Source: Candidatus Altimarinota bacterium (GTDB taxonomy: Bacteria > Cyanobacteriota > Cyanobacteriia > Cyanobacteriales > Microcystaceae). Taken from it: a stretch of 64,000 bases of DNA. A program made the position numbers and the translations under genes. The notes beneath the pieces were generated by a model. That model was not told the DNA's origin. It saw only the letters and a list, made by a program, of their open reading frames with translations, and did not search any database. The number at the start of each line of letters is the position of its first letter. Within the stretch, counting starts at the first letter, position 1. The stretch spans positions 1 through 64,000 of the forward strand of contig JAAUUT010000014.1 in NCBI GenBank assembly GCA_012031035.1. The letters are read 5' to 3'. Below, piece by piece: positions 1 through 10,634 of the stretch.

Positions 1-38
1 TAACTAATAACTCGATCTTTTAGATTAGTTATTAGTTA
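1..38 (-). terminator. 12-bp hairpin downstream of the small glycine-zipper gene
   Basis: TAACTAATAACT at 1-12 pairs perfectly with AGTTATTAGTTA at 27-38, leaving a 14-nt loop. The hairpin lies just past the stop of the minus-strand gene at 61-357, where a transcription stop is expected. The arms are AT-rich and resemble a small palindrome seen again at 11922-11973, so it could equally be a dispersed repeat used as a terminator. Confidence 0.4.
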
Positions 39-60
39 TCAGTACGGATACTGATTACTG

Positions 61-357
61 TTATAGTAGTTCGTCCTCAGAAGCATCGCCATTGACTGCT
101 CCAAGCTGCTGGCGAACATCATCGATTGCCAGGTTGAGTTGAGCAATTTTATCTTCTAGGCGACGACGAGCCTTTTCCATCGTTTCTTCTGGCTCGAATT
201 TAACCCCTTGCCCAGACGAAAGCAGAGAAAGATCGTCTTCTTCCGTTTCTTGTCCTTGCCGACGAGTGGCAATAACGGCTCCCATTACGCCGCCGAAAAC
301 GCCGCCAACAATCGCTCCCAAAAAAAATCCTCCCGCAAAACCATCGCGCTGACTCAT
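61..357 (-). CDS. Small membrane protein with glycine-zipper segment and coiled coil (unknown function)
   Basis: This 98-residue protein has an N-terminal hydrophobic stretch (about residues 8-30) rich in glycine spaced as in GxxxG zippers. A charged linker follows, then a predicted coiled coil (about residues 58-85, ARRRLEDKIAQLNLAIDDV). The pattern recalls YtxH-like or glycine-zipper membrane proteins, but no family can be named with certainty. It starts at ATG 357. It is followed by a hairpin at 1-38 and sits 39 bp downstream of upp on the same strand, so the two may be co-transcribed. Function unknown. Confidence 0.7.
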   Translation of the reverse strand: MSQRDGFAGGFFLGAIVGGVFGGVMGAVIATRRQGQETEEDDLSLLSSGQGVKFEPEETMEKARRRLEDKIAQLNLAIDDVRQQLGAVNGDASEDELL

Positions 358-396
358 AATTCCTAATCCTTGTGCTGAATATCATGAAACGATCGC

Positions 397-1047
397 TTAA
401 GTTCCAAAGGCGCGATCGCCTGCATCTCCTAATCCTGGTACGATATACCCTTTACTATTTAGTCCTTCATCAATGATAGCCGTATAGATATTCAAGCTAG
501 GATATTTTTCGCTTAATAATCGCAAAGCAGGAGGTGCGGCGACAACCGATACAATCTGAGTCAACGCCGGATCTCCGCCTCGGTTAATAATTTCTGCCAT
601 CGTTAGCATTATCGAACCGCCAGTCGCTAACATCGGATCTAAAATTAAGATTCGCGTTTGGGGTGTAAATTGTTCTGGTAGTTTGTTTAAATAACAACTC
701 GCTTCGAGGCTTTCTTCGTTGCGGACAACGCCTAAATGATAAATCGAAGCCAAGGGAAGCAAGGTTTGTGCCCCATCTAACAAAGCCAATCCAGCGCGGA
801 GAATGGGAATAACTGCAATCGGAACGGTTGGATTGACCAACGTCGCAGGACATTGAGCTAGCGGCGTTTTGATGGTCATATCGATAGTTGGCAACCAATG
901 ACGAGCCGCTTCATAAGTCAACCACCTTCCCAACTCTGTCATTGCAGTTTTAAATAAAACTGATGGCGTATTTTCATCGCGCGCGATCGCCAACCAGTGT
1001 TTAATTAGCGGATGATCGGGGACGTAGACTCGTAATTGTAAAGTCAT
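397..1047 (-). CDS. upp: Uracil phosphoribosyltransferase
   Basis: The enzyme salvages uracil by joining it to PRPP to make UMP in the cytosol. The 216-residue length fits the family. The PRPP-binding loop LDPMLATGGS is intact in the middle of the protein. Near the N-terminus HPLIKHWLAIARD, and near the C-terminus the uracil-binding end with GLGDAGDRAFGT, match UPRTase architecture. It starts at ATG 1047. The nearest gene downstream is the small membrane protein at 61-357. Upstream is a palindromic repeat at 1116-1171. Identification is secure; nothing unusual is seen. Confidence 0.95.
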   Translation of the reverse strand: MTLQLRVYVPDHPLIKHWLAIARDENTPSVLFKTAMTELGRWLTYEAARHWLPTIDMTIKTPLAQCPATLVNPTVPIAVIPILRAGLALLDGAQTLLPLASIYHLGVVRNEESLEASCYLNKLPEQFTPQTRILILDPMLATGGSIMLTMAEIINRGGDPALTQIVSVVAAPPALRLLSEKYPSLNIYTAIIDEGLNSKGYIVPGLGDAGDRAFGT

Positions 1048-1115
1048 AATTTTAGAAAACAGAAGGCAAAAGTTACAGTTTAAGTATTATCAAACCGTTT
1101 AATAATTAATCATAG

Positions 1116-1171
1116 GTAGTGCGAGCATCTTGCTCGCGTTCAGAAATTCGCGAGCGAGACGCTCGCACTAC
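1116..1171. repeat. Dispersed palindromic repeat, copy 1 (GTAGTGCGAGC...GCTCGCACTAC)
   Basis: An 11-bp inverted repeat (1116-1126 and 1161-1171) encloses a second GC-rich palindromic core (CTCGCG ... CGCGAG). Related palindromes with the same TAGTGCGAG/CTCGCACTA ends occur at 3029-3057 and 8277-8320, always between genes. This is a REP/MITE-like family. Confidence 0.75.
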
Positions 1172-1253
1172 AATTACACATCATAGGATACGTGAGTTCG
1201 AGCTAACTAACAATTGATAACCGCTCGCTGATAACTGCCTTCCCACACCACCA

Positions 1254-2893
1254 TTAACGCGACTCGAATAGTCGATTGTCGGGTAAATTGCTGACTGCTC
1301 GCTGCAAACTATTTAGCGATTGATTATAGCCAATAATTGCTTGTAAAAATTGGCTGCGAGCCTCAGTTAAATCTCGTTGGGAGTTGATTACATCCGTTTG
1401 GGTGCCAACGCCTGCTTGGAAGCGCAAGCGAGCCAATCGCAGCGATTCTTCAGCGCGTTCGACGTTGAGTCGAGTCGTTTCAATATTTTCCTGGTTGGCG
1501 GTGAGGTTGTAGTAACCTTCTTCTACCTGTAAGCGAACTGCGTTGCGCTGTCTGGCAAAATCAGTATCTGCCTGCTCGACATTTCTATCTGCCTGTCTTG
1601 CTCTAGCAAAAGCTCTGCCGCCATCAAAAAGCGTCCAGCGCATTCTGGCTCCAACAGCATAGCCTTCAGATACATCATCTGAGCTATCAAAATTATTATC
1701 GAAACTATATCGAGCGAAGAAATCGACTTGCGGTATTACGTCTGCTAATGCGATAACGCGATCTTGTTGCCCAATCTCTCGTTGAAGGATTTGCTGTTCT
1801 AGCTCCGCACGATTTTTGTAGGCTAAGACAATGCTTTCTTCAAGAGATAGCGGCCACTGACCTGCTTCTTGAATTTCATCGGCTGCCGTTAGTTCTACTT
1901 CTTGAGCTACGCTTAAGGTTTCTGCTAGCTGCCGTCTGGCTATTCGCTGTTCGGAAACTGCTCTGGTTAAGTCTTGGTTTGCTCTAGCTAAGTCTACTTC
2001 GGAACGCAACGTATCGAATCGCGTTCCCAAACCTGCTTGTTCGAGGAGTTGAGCATCGCGCAAACTTTGAGAAGCATCTTCGACGGCAGCTTGCGCGATC
2101 GCAACTTGAGCGTCGGCGTTTTGCAAGCGATAATACCGATCGGTAGCATCAAAGCGCGTTTGTTCGGCAAGACGTTCTACATCTAATTCGCTCTGACGAC
2201 GCGATCGTTCGGCTCGTTCGACTTGTGCGCCTCTACGTCCTCCTGTATAAATGTCATAGCTCAGTTGAACGTTTCCATTAACAGTCGTACTTTCCGCAAA
2301 CTCTTCGGTTCTTGGTCCAAAAAAACCTGATTGAGTTGTAGTAAGTTGTCCCTGACGACCAAATTGAACTTCCGTGGACAAATTCGGCAGCCAAGCACTT
2401 CTCGCTTCGTCTAACTCGGCTTGCCGACGTTCTAGGGTTATTCTAGCTGATTGAAGTTCTTTGTTGTTGCGAAGTGCCAGTTCGACGGCTTGATTGAGAG
2501 TAATTGGCTCGGTTATATCGATTTCTACTTCTTCGGGTTTAGTTGGAAATTGGAGCGGATTGGCACTCGGATTGAGATTTTCTGGGGCGGGTTCGTTTTT
2601 GGAGGTATTCGGTTGCGGGGGTTCGGGTTCGGATGCAGGGATAATGGTTGGTTGCGAGGAACCGTCATCGGTGGAGAAGGTTGGTTTTCTTCTAATTGCG
2701 GTATGGTTTCAGATGCAGGCGGCGAGGATTGTTCTTGAGCCTGTGAGATAGTGTTGTTTTGATGGTGGACTTGAGTTAATCTCTCAAATTTGGAACGCGG
2801 AGGGGATGTTGTTTGTGCAGTTGCGGAAACTCCCCAGGCGAGAGCCATAACTGCACTGACGCTAATGGTTACTAAATAACGAGGGGTTAGCAT
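1254..2893 (-). CDS. TolC-family outer-membrane efflux channel, one apparent frameshift
   Basis: The N-terminal piece (start ATG 2893) has a signal peptide (about residues 1-27, ending near SATAQ) and a long proline/serine-rich linker. The C-terminal piece (about 2680-1254) carries two outer-membrane-efflux repeats, with alpha-helical barrel heptads such as LARANQDLTRAVSEQR and the repeat-start pattern LNQAVELALRNNKEL. The pieces lie in different frames but are otherwise contiguous. One base is missing near 2665-2685, in a proline-rich stretch. Restoring it joins SPP directly to DDGSSQPTIIP. The product should form the outer-membrane duct of a type I secretion or RND/ABC efflux system. No inner-membrane partner is adjacent, although the MacB/DevC-type exporter at 41206-44317 would need such a channel. 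Confidence 0.85.
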
Positions 2894-3028
2894 AGGTCTT
2901 GATCTGAATATTCACTTCTTAGAGCGGTTGTAAAGAGATTGAAAATTACAAACTAATTTAGAGTACAACACGATTTTGCCAAATAGCGATCGGAGGTTTT
3001 TAATTCTTCGTTCTAGACTATTTTAAGG

Positions 3029-3057
3029 AATAGTGCGAGGAAAATACTCGCACTATT
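3029..3057. repeat. Dispersed palindromic repeat, copy 2
   Basis: AATAGTGCGAG (3029-3039) and CTCGCACTATT (3047-3057) form an 11-bp perfect inverted repeat with a 7-nt loop. It lies 21 bp past the stop of the squalene-synthase-like gene, so it may also serve as a terminator. It is the shortest member of the family at 1116-1171 and 8277-8320. Confidence 0.7.
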
Positions 3058-3078
3058 TCTATTTAACTAGCCATTACT

Positions 3079-3888
3079 TTAATGATTGGCTTGTTCGACA
3101 AGTGCCATAACATCGCTACGGCTTAGCTTTTCTTTGCCAAGTGCCAAAACTTCTAAGGTTCCATAGGCTAAAGCGAGGGGAATTTTACAGAAGTCGAGAG
3201 CAGGGCCCGCAGGGAGTTCTTTGGTATATCGTTCGGCGAGTTTTAGGTTACGACGAGCATACGCATAAAAAGCTTCTTCTCGCCAATTATCGGGAAAGAA
3301 ATCAACGCCTCGCTTGAGATCTTCTGTTCGGTTGCGGACGATATTAACGGCTTGCAAACCGCGACCGAAACCTATGGCATAAGAGCGATTTGTTGGCGTT
3401 CCGTCATGCCAAGCCCACAGATCGGACAGTAACAAGCCTACTGCACCTGCTACGCTAAAGGTGTAGCAGTCTAGATCCGATTCTGTTTGAATTTTCCAGT
3501 TAGTTTCAGCCCAGTAAGCCATGCGATCTGCCATTGCGGCTGTCGCATCCCAAATTCGCGGCGCGATTGTTTCAGGAGCTAGTAATGCCCATTCTCCGAG
3601 TCTTAATGTAACTTCTGGCAGTAGCTCGCAACTATCTAGATTCCTCAAGAAATTGTCTTTAGTAGAATATTCAGTTCCAGATTGGAGGTTACGACCGATC
3701 TGACGCAGAAGTTTAGCTTTGGCAGGATTATCTATTTCTGGAGAATCTTCTATTTCATCAATGGCACGCATACATAGGTATGCAGATGCTACTGCTTCCT
3801 GGAGTGGGGAAGGCAAACGACTAATGGGAATGTAAAACGTTCGACTGGTTTGTTGTAGAATTTTTAAAGCGTGATCGCGCAAATTCAT
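3079..3888 (-). CDS. Squalene/phytoene synthase family protein (squalene-synthase-like)
   Basis: This family condenses two prenyl diphosphates head to head. This 269-residue member resembles the cyanobacterial squalene-synthase-like branch rather than the CrtB phytoene synthase. The first aspartate-rich motif DEIED is at residues 44-48. The second motif reads NRTED within NIVRNRTEDLKRG, so its first aspartate is replaced by asparagine, a feature I believe typical of this branch. The start at ATG 3888 is supported by a GAGGAG ribosome site just upstream. A palindrome at 3029-3057 follows the gene. No hopanoid or carotenoid gene adjoins it, so the choice between squalene and another C30 product is inference. 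Confidence 0.8.
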   Translation of the reverse strand: MNLRDHALKILQQTSRTFYIPISRLPSPLQEAVASAYLCMRAIDEIEDSPEIDNPAKAKLLRQIGRNLQSGTEYSTKDNFLRNLDSCELLPEVTLRLGEWALLAPETIAPRIWDATAAMADRMAYWAETNWKIQTESDLDCYTFSVAGAVGLLLSDLWAWHDGTPTNRSYAIGFGRGLQAVNIVRNRTEDLKRGVDFFPDNWREEAFYAYARRNLKLAERYTKELPAGPALDFCKIPLALAYGTLEVLALGKEKLSRSDVMALVEQANH

Positions 3889-4036
3889 TTGTTTAGCTCC
3901 TCAAACCCACTTGGGCTACAATGTATACCCGCAATTTGGTCAATTTACTCTAGACTATGCTAATTTTGCTACTTTTTGAGAATTTGCCAAATTTTTTAGG
4001 AGCATTTTTTTATTTACGGCGATCGCAAATAATCTA

Positions 4037-4876
4037 TTAATCTTGTTGGTGAGAAAATTGGTAGGCTCCTGCTAAAGACAGCGCGATCGCGGTCACAATG
4101 AGGATAGGAATGGAATACCAAGGAAAATCAGACCACGAAGAATAAGCCGCAGATCGCAAACCAATGCTTGTATAGGTTAGCGGAAGACAATAAACAACAA
4201 TTTTGAGTATCGCTGGTAACGTACTGGGGTCGAAAAAAGTTCCGCCTAAAAAGGACATGGGAACGATGAGAAAGTTATTGTAGAGTCCTACGCTTTCGAG
4301 AGATTGAACTTTCAACCCAACTATTACTCCTAAACCCGCAAAAACAGCACAGTTAAGCGTTAGCAACAATAAAAACAAGGGATTGAGGAAACTGCCGATT
4401 TTCCCCGTAAATAAAACGGCAACTAAAATAACCGATCCCGATGTCATCAGTCCTCGCACGATTCCGGCAAACATTTTTCCTAAATGTAGGGCCAAAGGAT
4501 GTACGGGAAGGATTAATAATTCTTCAAAGGTTCTACTGAAAAGGCGATCGCCACAAATCGAAAAAGTCGTTCCCCCAAAACTAATCGTCATCGACGATAA
4601 AGCTACCATTCCCGGCAAGATAAATTCTAGGTAACTATTTCCCGCACTCGGTTCTACTGCGCGATCGATGGCACTTCCCAATCCTAACCCAAAGGCAAAA
4701 ATGTAGATTAAAGGCGATATTAGTCCCGTTGCAGCGATTTGAGTGAGGCGCGATCGCAACTCCAGCCATTCTCCCCAAAAGACCGTTAGGGTATCTGCTA
4801 GGATCGTTTGTAGTTGAGAAGCTCTTAAAGACTTATCGGATTTGGGACGAATGGATACTGAAGATGGCGAACTCAC
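4037..4876 (-). CDS. ABC-2 type transporter permease
   Basis: This 279-residue protein has about six hydrophobic segments in the arrangement of ABC-2 permeases. An N-terminal cytosolic helix (FWGEWLELRSRL) leads into the first membrane span (LISPLIYIFAFGLGLG). Later segments include LTLNCAVFAGLGVIVGL, and LGGTFFDPSTLP lies in the conserved region before the final spans. The start is GTG 4876. The substrate cannot be told; family members export drugs, polysaccharides or lipids. No ATPase gene is adjacent, so the partner must be encoded elsewhere. Confidence 0.85.
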   Translation of the reverse strand: MSSPSSVSIRPKSDKSLRASQLQTILADTLTVFWGEWLELRSRLTQIAATGLISPLIYIFAFGLGLGSAIDRAVEPSAGNSYLEFILPGMVALSSMTISFGGTTFSICGDRLFSRTFEELLILPVHPLALHLGKMFAGIVRGLMTSGSVILVAVLFTGKIGSFLNPLFLLLLTLNCAVFAGLGVIVGLKVQSLESVGLYNNFLIVPMSFLGGTFFDPSTLPAILKIVVYCLPLTYTSIGLRSAAYSSWSDFPWYSIPILIVTAIALSLAGAYQFSHQQD

Positions 4877-5198
4877 AGATAGCTATTCATTTAATTTTTT
4901 TCATTTTTAATCTTAACTTAACATTTCAGAAGAACTCAAGGAAATTCTATCTTTGGGAATGGTTATTATTTATGCGCGATCGCTTATTTAAGCGCAATTT
5001 ATTTTGTAACTCGCACGCAAATTAATCCCTTGACAAACTAGCTAAGTATAAATACTGTGCCTTTGAATGACTGGTCGCAACTTATCTGATTGAAAAACGA
5101 ATCAAAGCGAAATTCAAGAAAAATTTTGGGAATTTTATCAATATAAATCAATAGAGTATTTTAGAGTTTTAGGGTTACGTTTTCAATATAAACTAACG
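4877..5198. other. Intergenic region between divergent genes
   Basis: This stretch separates the minus-strand ABC-2 permease from the plus-strand DnaJ-WD40 gene and should hold both promoters. It is AT-rich with one HIP1-like site near 4977. I see no convincing ORF, RNA or operator. Confidence 0.4.
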
Positions 5199-6640
5199 AT
5201 GAGTGATTATGTTTGCTATTATAAAATTCTTGGGTTGAAATTTAATTCTTCTTCGGAAGAAGTAAAAAAAGCTTATCGCAACCTAGTTAAAATTTGGCAT
5301 CCAGATCGTTTTCCCAATAATTCAGTCGAACAAAAAACAGGCGGCAGAGAAATTCAAAAAAATTATTGAAGCTTATGAAGTTCTCAAGGATTATCAACCT
5401 CAAACCCAGGAAAAAAAATCGACAGCAGCCTCGACAATTGCAACTAAGCCCGATCGCTCTCAGACACACTATCAAGAAGGAATCGATTATGCTGAAAAAA
5501 AGCTATATCAAGAGGCTATAGAAGAATTTTCTCTGGCTATTAGACTCGATCCTAACTACATTGAGGCTTATCAATATCGAGGGTTTATTTTCTCAAAATT
5601 AGGATATGAAAATCGGGCTGAGGCCGATTTAAAAAAAAGCATCTGAATTAAAGCTAAAAAAGCAGTATAAAGAAGAATTTATTGCCGAACAACCTACTAA
5701 AACTGAAACTTATTCTCCTACTTCATCGTTTTCTCAATCGCCTTGGCAATGTACGCGAACATTGATAGCACACACCCATAGCGTCAATGCGATCGCGATT
5801 AGTAAAGATGGTAAATTATTCGCAAGTGCCAGTCGCGATCGCACGATAAAACTATGGCAGTTGTCTACCGAACAAGCACTTTTTACCCTAAAAGGACATA
5901 GCGATTCTATTCCTTGTATTGCGATTAGTTCAGATAGCAATTATCTCGTCAGTGGAAGTAACGATAAAACGCTAAAAATTTGGAATTTAAAAACGAAAAA
6001 TGTTCGCACGTTAGGAGGTTGGTTTTCTGGACATACTGATGAAGTTTTAGCTGTCGCTATTAGTCCCGACGGACAATATATAGTTAGTGGGAGTGCTGAT
6101 AAAACACTAAAAATTTGGGAATTAAGTACGGGAAAAGAACTGAATACTTTGACTGGATATTCTGCTCAAATCTCATCGGTTGCGATTAGTCCCAATGGAA
6201 AAAAAATAATCGGTGGAGGATTAGAAAAACAACTGAGAATCCGCGATTTTAGTAGGGGTAAGGTTACGCGATCGCTTAAAGGAAATGCGGGTGTATTAGC
6301 GATTGCCATTAGTTCGGACGGACAGTTACTTGCAACTGGTGGATTCGATCGCAATATTAAACTATGGAATTTAGAAACAGGACGAGAAATTACTACTTTA
6401 GTTGGTCATTTAGATAGGGTTTCTACTGTTTGTTTTAGTTGCGATGGAAAAACTTTAATTAGTGGAAGTTGGGACAAAACAATTAAAATATGGCAAATTG
6501 ATAAAGGTCAAGAAATTTGTACGCTGACAGGACATTTAGACGCTGTTTTGTCAGTTGCTATTAGTCCTGACGGACAAAAAATTATTAGTGGAAGTGCTGA
6601 CAATAGTATTAAAATTTGGCGCTGTAATTGGTCTTGCTAA
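5199..6640 (+). CDS. DnaJ-TPR-WD40 fusion protein, two apparent frameshifts
   Basis: From ATG 5199 the protein starts with a J domain (YKILGLKFNSSSEEVKKAYRN, then the HPD motif in KIWHPDRF). A TPR-like pair follows (ALA-rich helices around YQEAIEEFSLAIRLDPNYIEAY). The rest is seven WD40 repeats, each ending in patterns such as SGSADKTLKIW, enough for one complete beta-propeller. Two extra As break the frame, in A-runs at 5332-5337 and 5631-5638. Removing one A from each gives a continuous protein of about 480 residues. The longest open piece starts at 5762 and holds the propeller. The J domain would recruit Hsp70 and the propeller would bind a partner; the client is unknown. It converges on hemA. 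Confidence 0.8.
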
Positions 6641-6792
6641 CCAGCATAAAGTCCGAGCGAGGAAGTAGTATAAAATACAAATAGTTGTTGGGCTTCACTC
6701 TCGTATCACTTTGTGGAAGCAAGCTACCACCCAACATATTAGCTACTAGCGCTAATTTTCCCAATCACCAATCCCCAGTCACCATTCACTAG

Positions 6793-8079
6793 TTAACTAT
6801 ATTGTTCTTCTATATCTAGATCGAACAACATTTTTAAGGATTCAAGACAACGCCGACGCGCTTCAATATCTTGTTGCGCTCGTAATTGTACCATTGGTTC
6901 GTGGAGAATTTTGTTAACAATGCCTCGCGTCATAGCTTCGATAACTTCTTGATGTTTTTCGGCAAATTCTGTGCCCAATCGCGACAAAGCTTTTTCTAGC
7001 TCTTGTTCTCTTATGCTTTCAACCTTAGAGCGCAAACAACTGATAGTTGGAACGGTTTCGAGCGATCGCCACCACAATTCAAACGCTTCGATTTCTTGTT
7101 CTAGTAAAGCTTCTGCTTCTTGTGCCATTTTACGACGACTTTCGTAGTTTTGCGCCACGACAGCCTTGAGATCGTCTACGTTATGGGATTGTACGTATTC
7201 CATGCCTACCACGTCAGCATCGACGTTACGAGGCACAGAAATATCGAATAACATTAAAGCACGTTCGCCAGTTAGGACAGCTTCTAGTTTTACGCGATTG
7301 ATAATGGGTTCGGTAGCGGCGGTACTGGTAAAGACGATATCCGATGCCGCGATCGCATTCATCATTTCTGGTAGTAATTGAATCTTTAATTGCGCTTCGG
7401 GGAACTGATTGGCTAATTCTTCTGCTCTAAGATGAGAACGGTTGACAACGGTAATCCGATCTGCTCCTTTTGCCAACAAGTGCTGGACTAGCAAGCGCGA
7501 CATTTTTCCCGCACCGATGATACAGACGTTACAAGCCGCTAAATTCTCGACTTTTATATATGCTAATTCTACGGCTGCCGAACTGATCGAAACTGCCCCA
7601 GTGCCAATGTTCGTTTCGCTGCGGACGCGCTTTCCTGCTGTCATCGCTTGCTTGAAAAGGCGATCCAGAATTTGTGCGATACTATGATATTTTTGTGCCA
7701 ATTTATGCGTATTTTTAACTTGTGCTAGGATTTGTCCTTCTCCTAACACCAAGCTTTCTAGTCCTGCTGCTACGCGCATGAGATGGCGTACTGCATCTTG
7801 ATGAAGCAAAATGAATAGATAACGTCGCAATTGATGGAGGGGAATATGACCAATTTCACAGAGAAATTGACTGATTTCTCGAACTCCCTGGTCGGTTTCG
7901 GTCGTGACGGCGTAGATCTCTAGTCGGTTACAAGTGCTGATAATGGCGACTTCGAGAATGTGGGGATAGCTGCGCAATTGCGATAAAGCGCTTTCTAGCT
8001 TGGCTTCTTGAATACTCAGTTTTTCACGGATTTCAACGGGTGCGGTCTTGTGGCTCAGACCCACAACTGCAATATTCAT
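6793..8079 (-). CDS. hemA: Glutamyl-tRNA reductase
   Basis: The enzyme reduces glutamyl-tRNA(Glu) to glutamate-1-semialdehyde with NADPH, the first committed step of haem, chlorophyll and bilin synthesis. The 428-residue length is normal. The catalytic cysteine is C50 in [26 protein letters not shown] follows, then the NADPH-binding fold with [15 protein letters not shown], and a C-terminal dimerisation helix. The start at ATG 8079 has an AGGAGA ribosome site about 5 nt upstream. The gene sits 259 bp beyond the stop of glpX on the same strand, with a palindromic repeat between. Secure. Confidence 0.97.
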   Translation of the reverse strand: MNIAVVGLSHKTAPVEIREKLSIQEAKLESALSQLRSYPHILEVAIISTCNRLEIYAVTTETDQGVREISQFLCEIGHIPLHQLRRYLFILLHQDAVRHLMRVAAGLESLVLGEGQILAQVKNTHKLAQKYHSIAQILDRLFKQAMTAGKRVRSETNIGTGAVSISSAAVELAYIKVENLAACNVCIIGAGKMSRLLVQHLLAKGADRITVVNRSHLRAEELANQFPEAQLKIQLLPEMMNAIAASDIVFTSTAATEPIINRVKLEAVLTGERALMLFDISVPRNVDADVVGMEYVQSHNVDDLKAVVAQNYESRRKMAQEAEALLEQEIEAFELWWRSLETVPTISCLRSKVESIREQELEKALSRLGTEFAEKHQEVIEAMTRGIVNKILHEPMVQLRAQQDIEARRRCLESLKMLFDLDIEEQYS

Positions 8080-8276
8080 GTGTTCTCCTAAAGTTTTTTA
8101 TCTTAGATATTGCTCGAATTTAAAATAGCGTGGAGACGGTTAAGTCTCTAATCTTTGAAATTTAAACGGGATCGGGACACAAAAAAAGAGTTTGAAAACA
8201 AACTTTGTAAACCTGAGAATTCTGGAGTATAAATTCTAAATTATGTAGTTGATATATTGCCAAGGTCTGTTGTCAA

Positions 8277-8320
8277 TGTAGTGCGAGATTCTGGCTAGCG
8301 AGCGGGATGCTCGCACTACA
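8277..8320. repeat. Dispersed palindromic repeat, copy 3
   Basis: TGTAGTGCGAG at the left end and CTCGCACTACA at the right end are perfect inverted repeats around a GCTAGCGAGCGGGATG core. It lies just past the glpX stop, in the glpX-hemA gap. It is the same family as 1116-1171 and 3029-3057. Confidence 0.75.
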
Positions 8321-8338
8321 ATTTTTACAATCGAGCTA

Positions 8339-9376
8339 CTATTTCAATTGTATATACTCAGGCTTCTCAAACATATGAATGGTATCGACGAAGCGAGCGG
8401 TCTTGGATTGAGAGGAAATGACCAAGCTTTGAGTTCTCGCGCCGCCGTGGAAGAAACGAACGCCTTCCATCAGAGTGCCTGGCGTAATTCCACAAGCCGC
8501 AAAGAGAACGGTTTCTCCGCCTGCAAGTTCGTGCGCATCATAGACGCGATCGGGGTCAGTAATGTTCATTTCCTTAAGACGAGCAATATTGCTCTCTTTG
8601 CTTTCTCCAATCAAACCAGTTTTAACAATTTCGGGGTCGTAAATTAACTGTCCTTGGAAATGACCGCCCAAACAACGCATCGCAGCGGCAGAGATTACGC
8701 CTTCTGGTGCTGCGCCGATTCCCATCAGCGCATGAACGTTGGTTCCCGCAAATCCGCAAGAAATTGCGGCTGAAACATCGCCGTCGCTAATCAGTCGAAC
8801 TCTCGCACCAGCTTCGCGAATTTCTTGGATGAGTTCTTTGTGACGGGGACGATCCATGACAATGACGACCAATTCCTCAACAGCGCGACTCAAACAATCA
8901 GAAATAATTCTGAGGTTTTCGGTAGCCGATTTATTAATGTCTACATGACCTCTTGCTGCGGGTGGTGCGGCTAATTTCTTCATATAGAAGTCTGGCGCAG
9001 CAAACAAACCACCTTTTTCAGAAATGGCGAGTACCGCCATTGAGCCGTTTTGTCCGTAGGCGACAAGGTTTGTTCCTTCGCAGGGATCGACAGCGATGTC
9101 AATCTCGACTAATTCGTCTGGATTGCAATATGCTTTGGCATCCTCGCGGGTACAGATGCCGACTTCTTCGCCGATATAAAGCATAGGAGCTTCATCGCGT
9201 TCGCCTTCGCCGATGACGATGCGACCCCGCATATGGATTCTGTTCATCCGCTCGCGCATGGCTTCTACTGCTACGTGGTCGGCAGTATTTTTCTCGCCTT
9301 TGCCCATCCATTTGGCTGAGGCGATCGCGGCTTGTTCGACAACTTCAATAATTTCTAAACCCAGCGTATTTTCCAC
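8339..9376 (-). CDS. glpX: Class II fructose-1,6-/sedoheptulose-1,7-bisphosphatase
   Basis: In cyanobacteria this GlpX-type enzyme hydrolyses both fructose-1,6- and sedoheptulose-1,7-bisphosphate in the Calvin cycle. The 345-residue protein has the metal/substrate motif [16 protein letters not shown], the early [11 protein letters not shown] loop, and [13 protein letters not shown]. The start is GTG 9376, supported by GGGAGG about 9 nt upstream. A palindromic repeat follows the gene. No redox-regulatory insertion is evident. Secure as GlpX family; the dual substrate is inferred from known cyanobacterial homologues. Confidence 0.95.
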   Translation of the reverse strand: MENTLGLEIIEVVEQAAIASAKWMGKGEKNTADHVAVEAMRERMNRIHMRGRIVIGEGERDEAPMLYIGEEVGICTREDAKAYCNPDELVEIDIAVDPCEGTNLVAYGQNGSMAVLAISEKGGLFAAPDFYMKKLAAPPAARGHVDINKSATENLRIISDCLSRAVEELVVIVMDRPRHKELIQEIREAGARVRLISDGDVSAAISCGFAGTNVHALMGIGAAPEGVISAAAMRCLGGHFQGQLIYDPEIVKTGLIGESKESNIARLKEMNITDPDRVYDAHELAGGETVLFAACGITPGTLMEGVRFFHGGARTQSLVISSQSKTARFVDTIHMFEKPEYIQLK

Positions 9377-9623
9377 GGAATTTATCCTCCCAACAGCTTA
9401 TTTGGTTTTCCTGGTATGGTTTGTTCGCCTGCTAATACAAGTTACTCGATGATTGAGATGAGTAACTGCACAGTCAAAAGTCTATCAGAGAGTGGGATCT
9501 CCTTGAAAATTAAGTCGGATTTCGTCGATTGTTAAGTTTTATCAAAAAACTCTGCACGACTGGCGTTTCTTTTGTGTTAAGCAAGAAAATTCTAATTTCC
9601 CCCCAGAATTGGAGAGATAAGAA

Positions 9624-10595
9624 TTAAACGGACAACTCTAACATTCGTTGAATCGGACGCAATGCAGCAATTCTAATATGTTCGGGTAGCTCGATCGCGG
9701 GGGTTTTATTTTTCATGGCTAAATAAAGCTTTTCTAGGGTATTTAGCCTCATATGAGGACATTCGTTACAAGCGCAGTTGTTTGTGGCTGGAGCAGGAAT
9801 AAAATGCTTGTGTGGCGCTGCTTTTTGCATTTGGTGGATGATTCCTGGTTCTGTCGCGACGATAAATGTTTGGCGATCGCTAGCTAGGCAATAGTTTAAT
9901 AAGGCTGTAGTCGAACCGATATAGCTCGCATGGCGCAAGACAGGGGGTTCGCATTCGGGATGGGCAATAATTTCTGCCTCTGGGTGTTCTATTTTAAGTT
10001 GGACGATTTTCTTCTCAGAAAAGGTTTCGTGTACGATACAGCTTCCCTGCCACAATACTAATTCTCTTCCCGTTTGCTCGCTTACATAGCGTCCTAAATT
10101 GCGATCGGGCGCAAAAATAATGGGGGTATCTTTTGGGATCTGATTGACAATTTTGACAGCATTTGAGCTAGTACAAATAATGTCGCTCATTGCCTTGATT
10201 TCTGCGCTGCAATTGATGTAAGAAATGACGATATGGTCGGGATGAACTGCTTTAAAAGCTGCAAATTCATCAGGAGGACAACTATCTGCCAAGGAACAAC
10301 CTGCATTTAAATCTGGTAAAAGAACGAGTTTATCGGGATTCAAGATTTTAGCGGTTTCTGCCATGAAGTGAACCCCAGCAAAGACGATGACCTCTGCATT
10401 GGTTGCGGCGGCTTGTTGCGAAAGACCGAGAGAATCGCCCAAATAGTCAGCAATATCTTGTATGTCGGGGTCTTGATAATAGTGCGCCAAAACGATCGCG
10501 TTTAATTCGCGTTTCAGTTCGTTAATGGCTGCAAACAGATCGTCGGGCAGTTGTTCGGTTGTGGGCTTGAATTGAGGTCTTGCAGTTACGAACAC
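9624..10595 (-). CDS. nadA: Quinolinate synthase
   Basis: NadA condenses iminoaspartate with dihydroxyacetone phosphate to give quinolinate in de novo NAD synthesis, using a [4Fe-4S] cluster. The 323-residue protein has cluster-ligand candidates in [14 protein letters not shown], in [11 protein letters not shown] and in CACNECPHM, plus the family motif [20 protein letters not shown]. The start at GTG 10595 has AGGAGTT upstream. A 7-bp palindrome at 10635-10651 may control it. The gene stands alone; nadB and nadC are not in the window. Confidence 0.96.
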   Translation of the reverse strand: MFVTARPQFKPTTEQLPDDLFAAINELKRELNAIVLAHYYQDPDIQDIADYLGDSLGLSQQAAATNAEVIVFAGVHFMAETAKILNPDKLVLLPDLNAGCSLADSCPPDEFAAFKAVHPDHIVISYINCSAEIKAMSDIICTSSNAVKIVNQIPKDTPIIFAPDRNLGRYVSEQTGRELVLWQGSCIVHETFSEKKIVQLKIEHPEAEIIAHPECEPPVLRHASYIGSTTALLNYCLASDRQTFIVATEPGIIHQMQKAAPHKHFIPAPATNNCACNECPHMRLNTLEKLYLAMKNKTPAIELPEHIRIAALRPIQRMLELSV

Positions 10596-10634
10596 AGTAT
10601 CGTGTAACTCCTGAGATTGAGATAATTGAATATT

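Noticed and set aside
2451-2751. Two overlapping plus-strand open frames of 85-95 codons
   Set aside because: They lie opposite the proline-rich linker of the TolC gene, have biased glycine/phenylalanine content and no ribosome site. They are shadows of the real gene.
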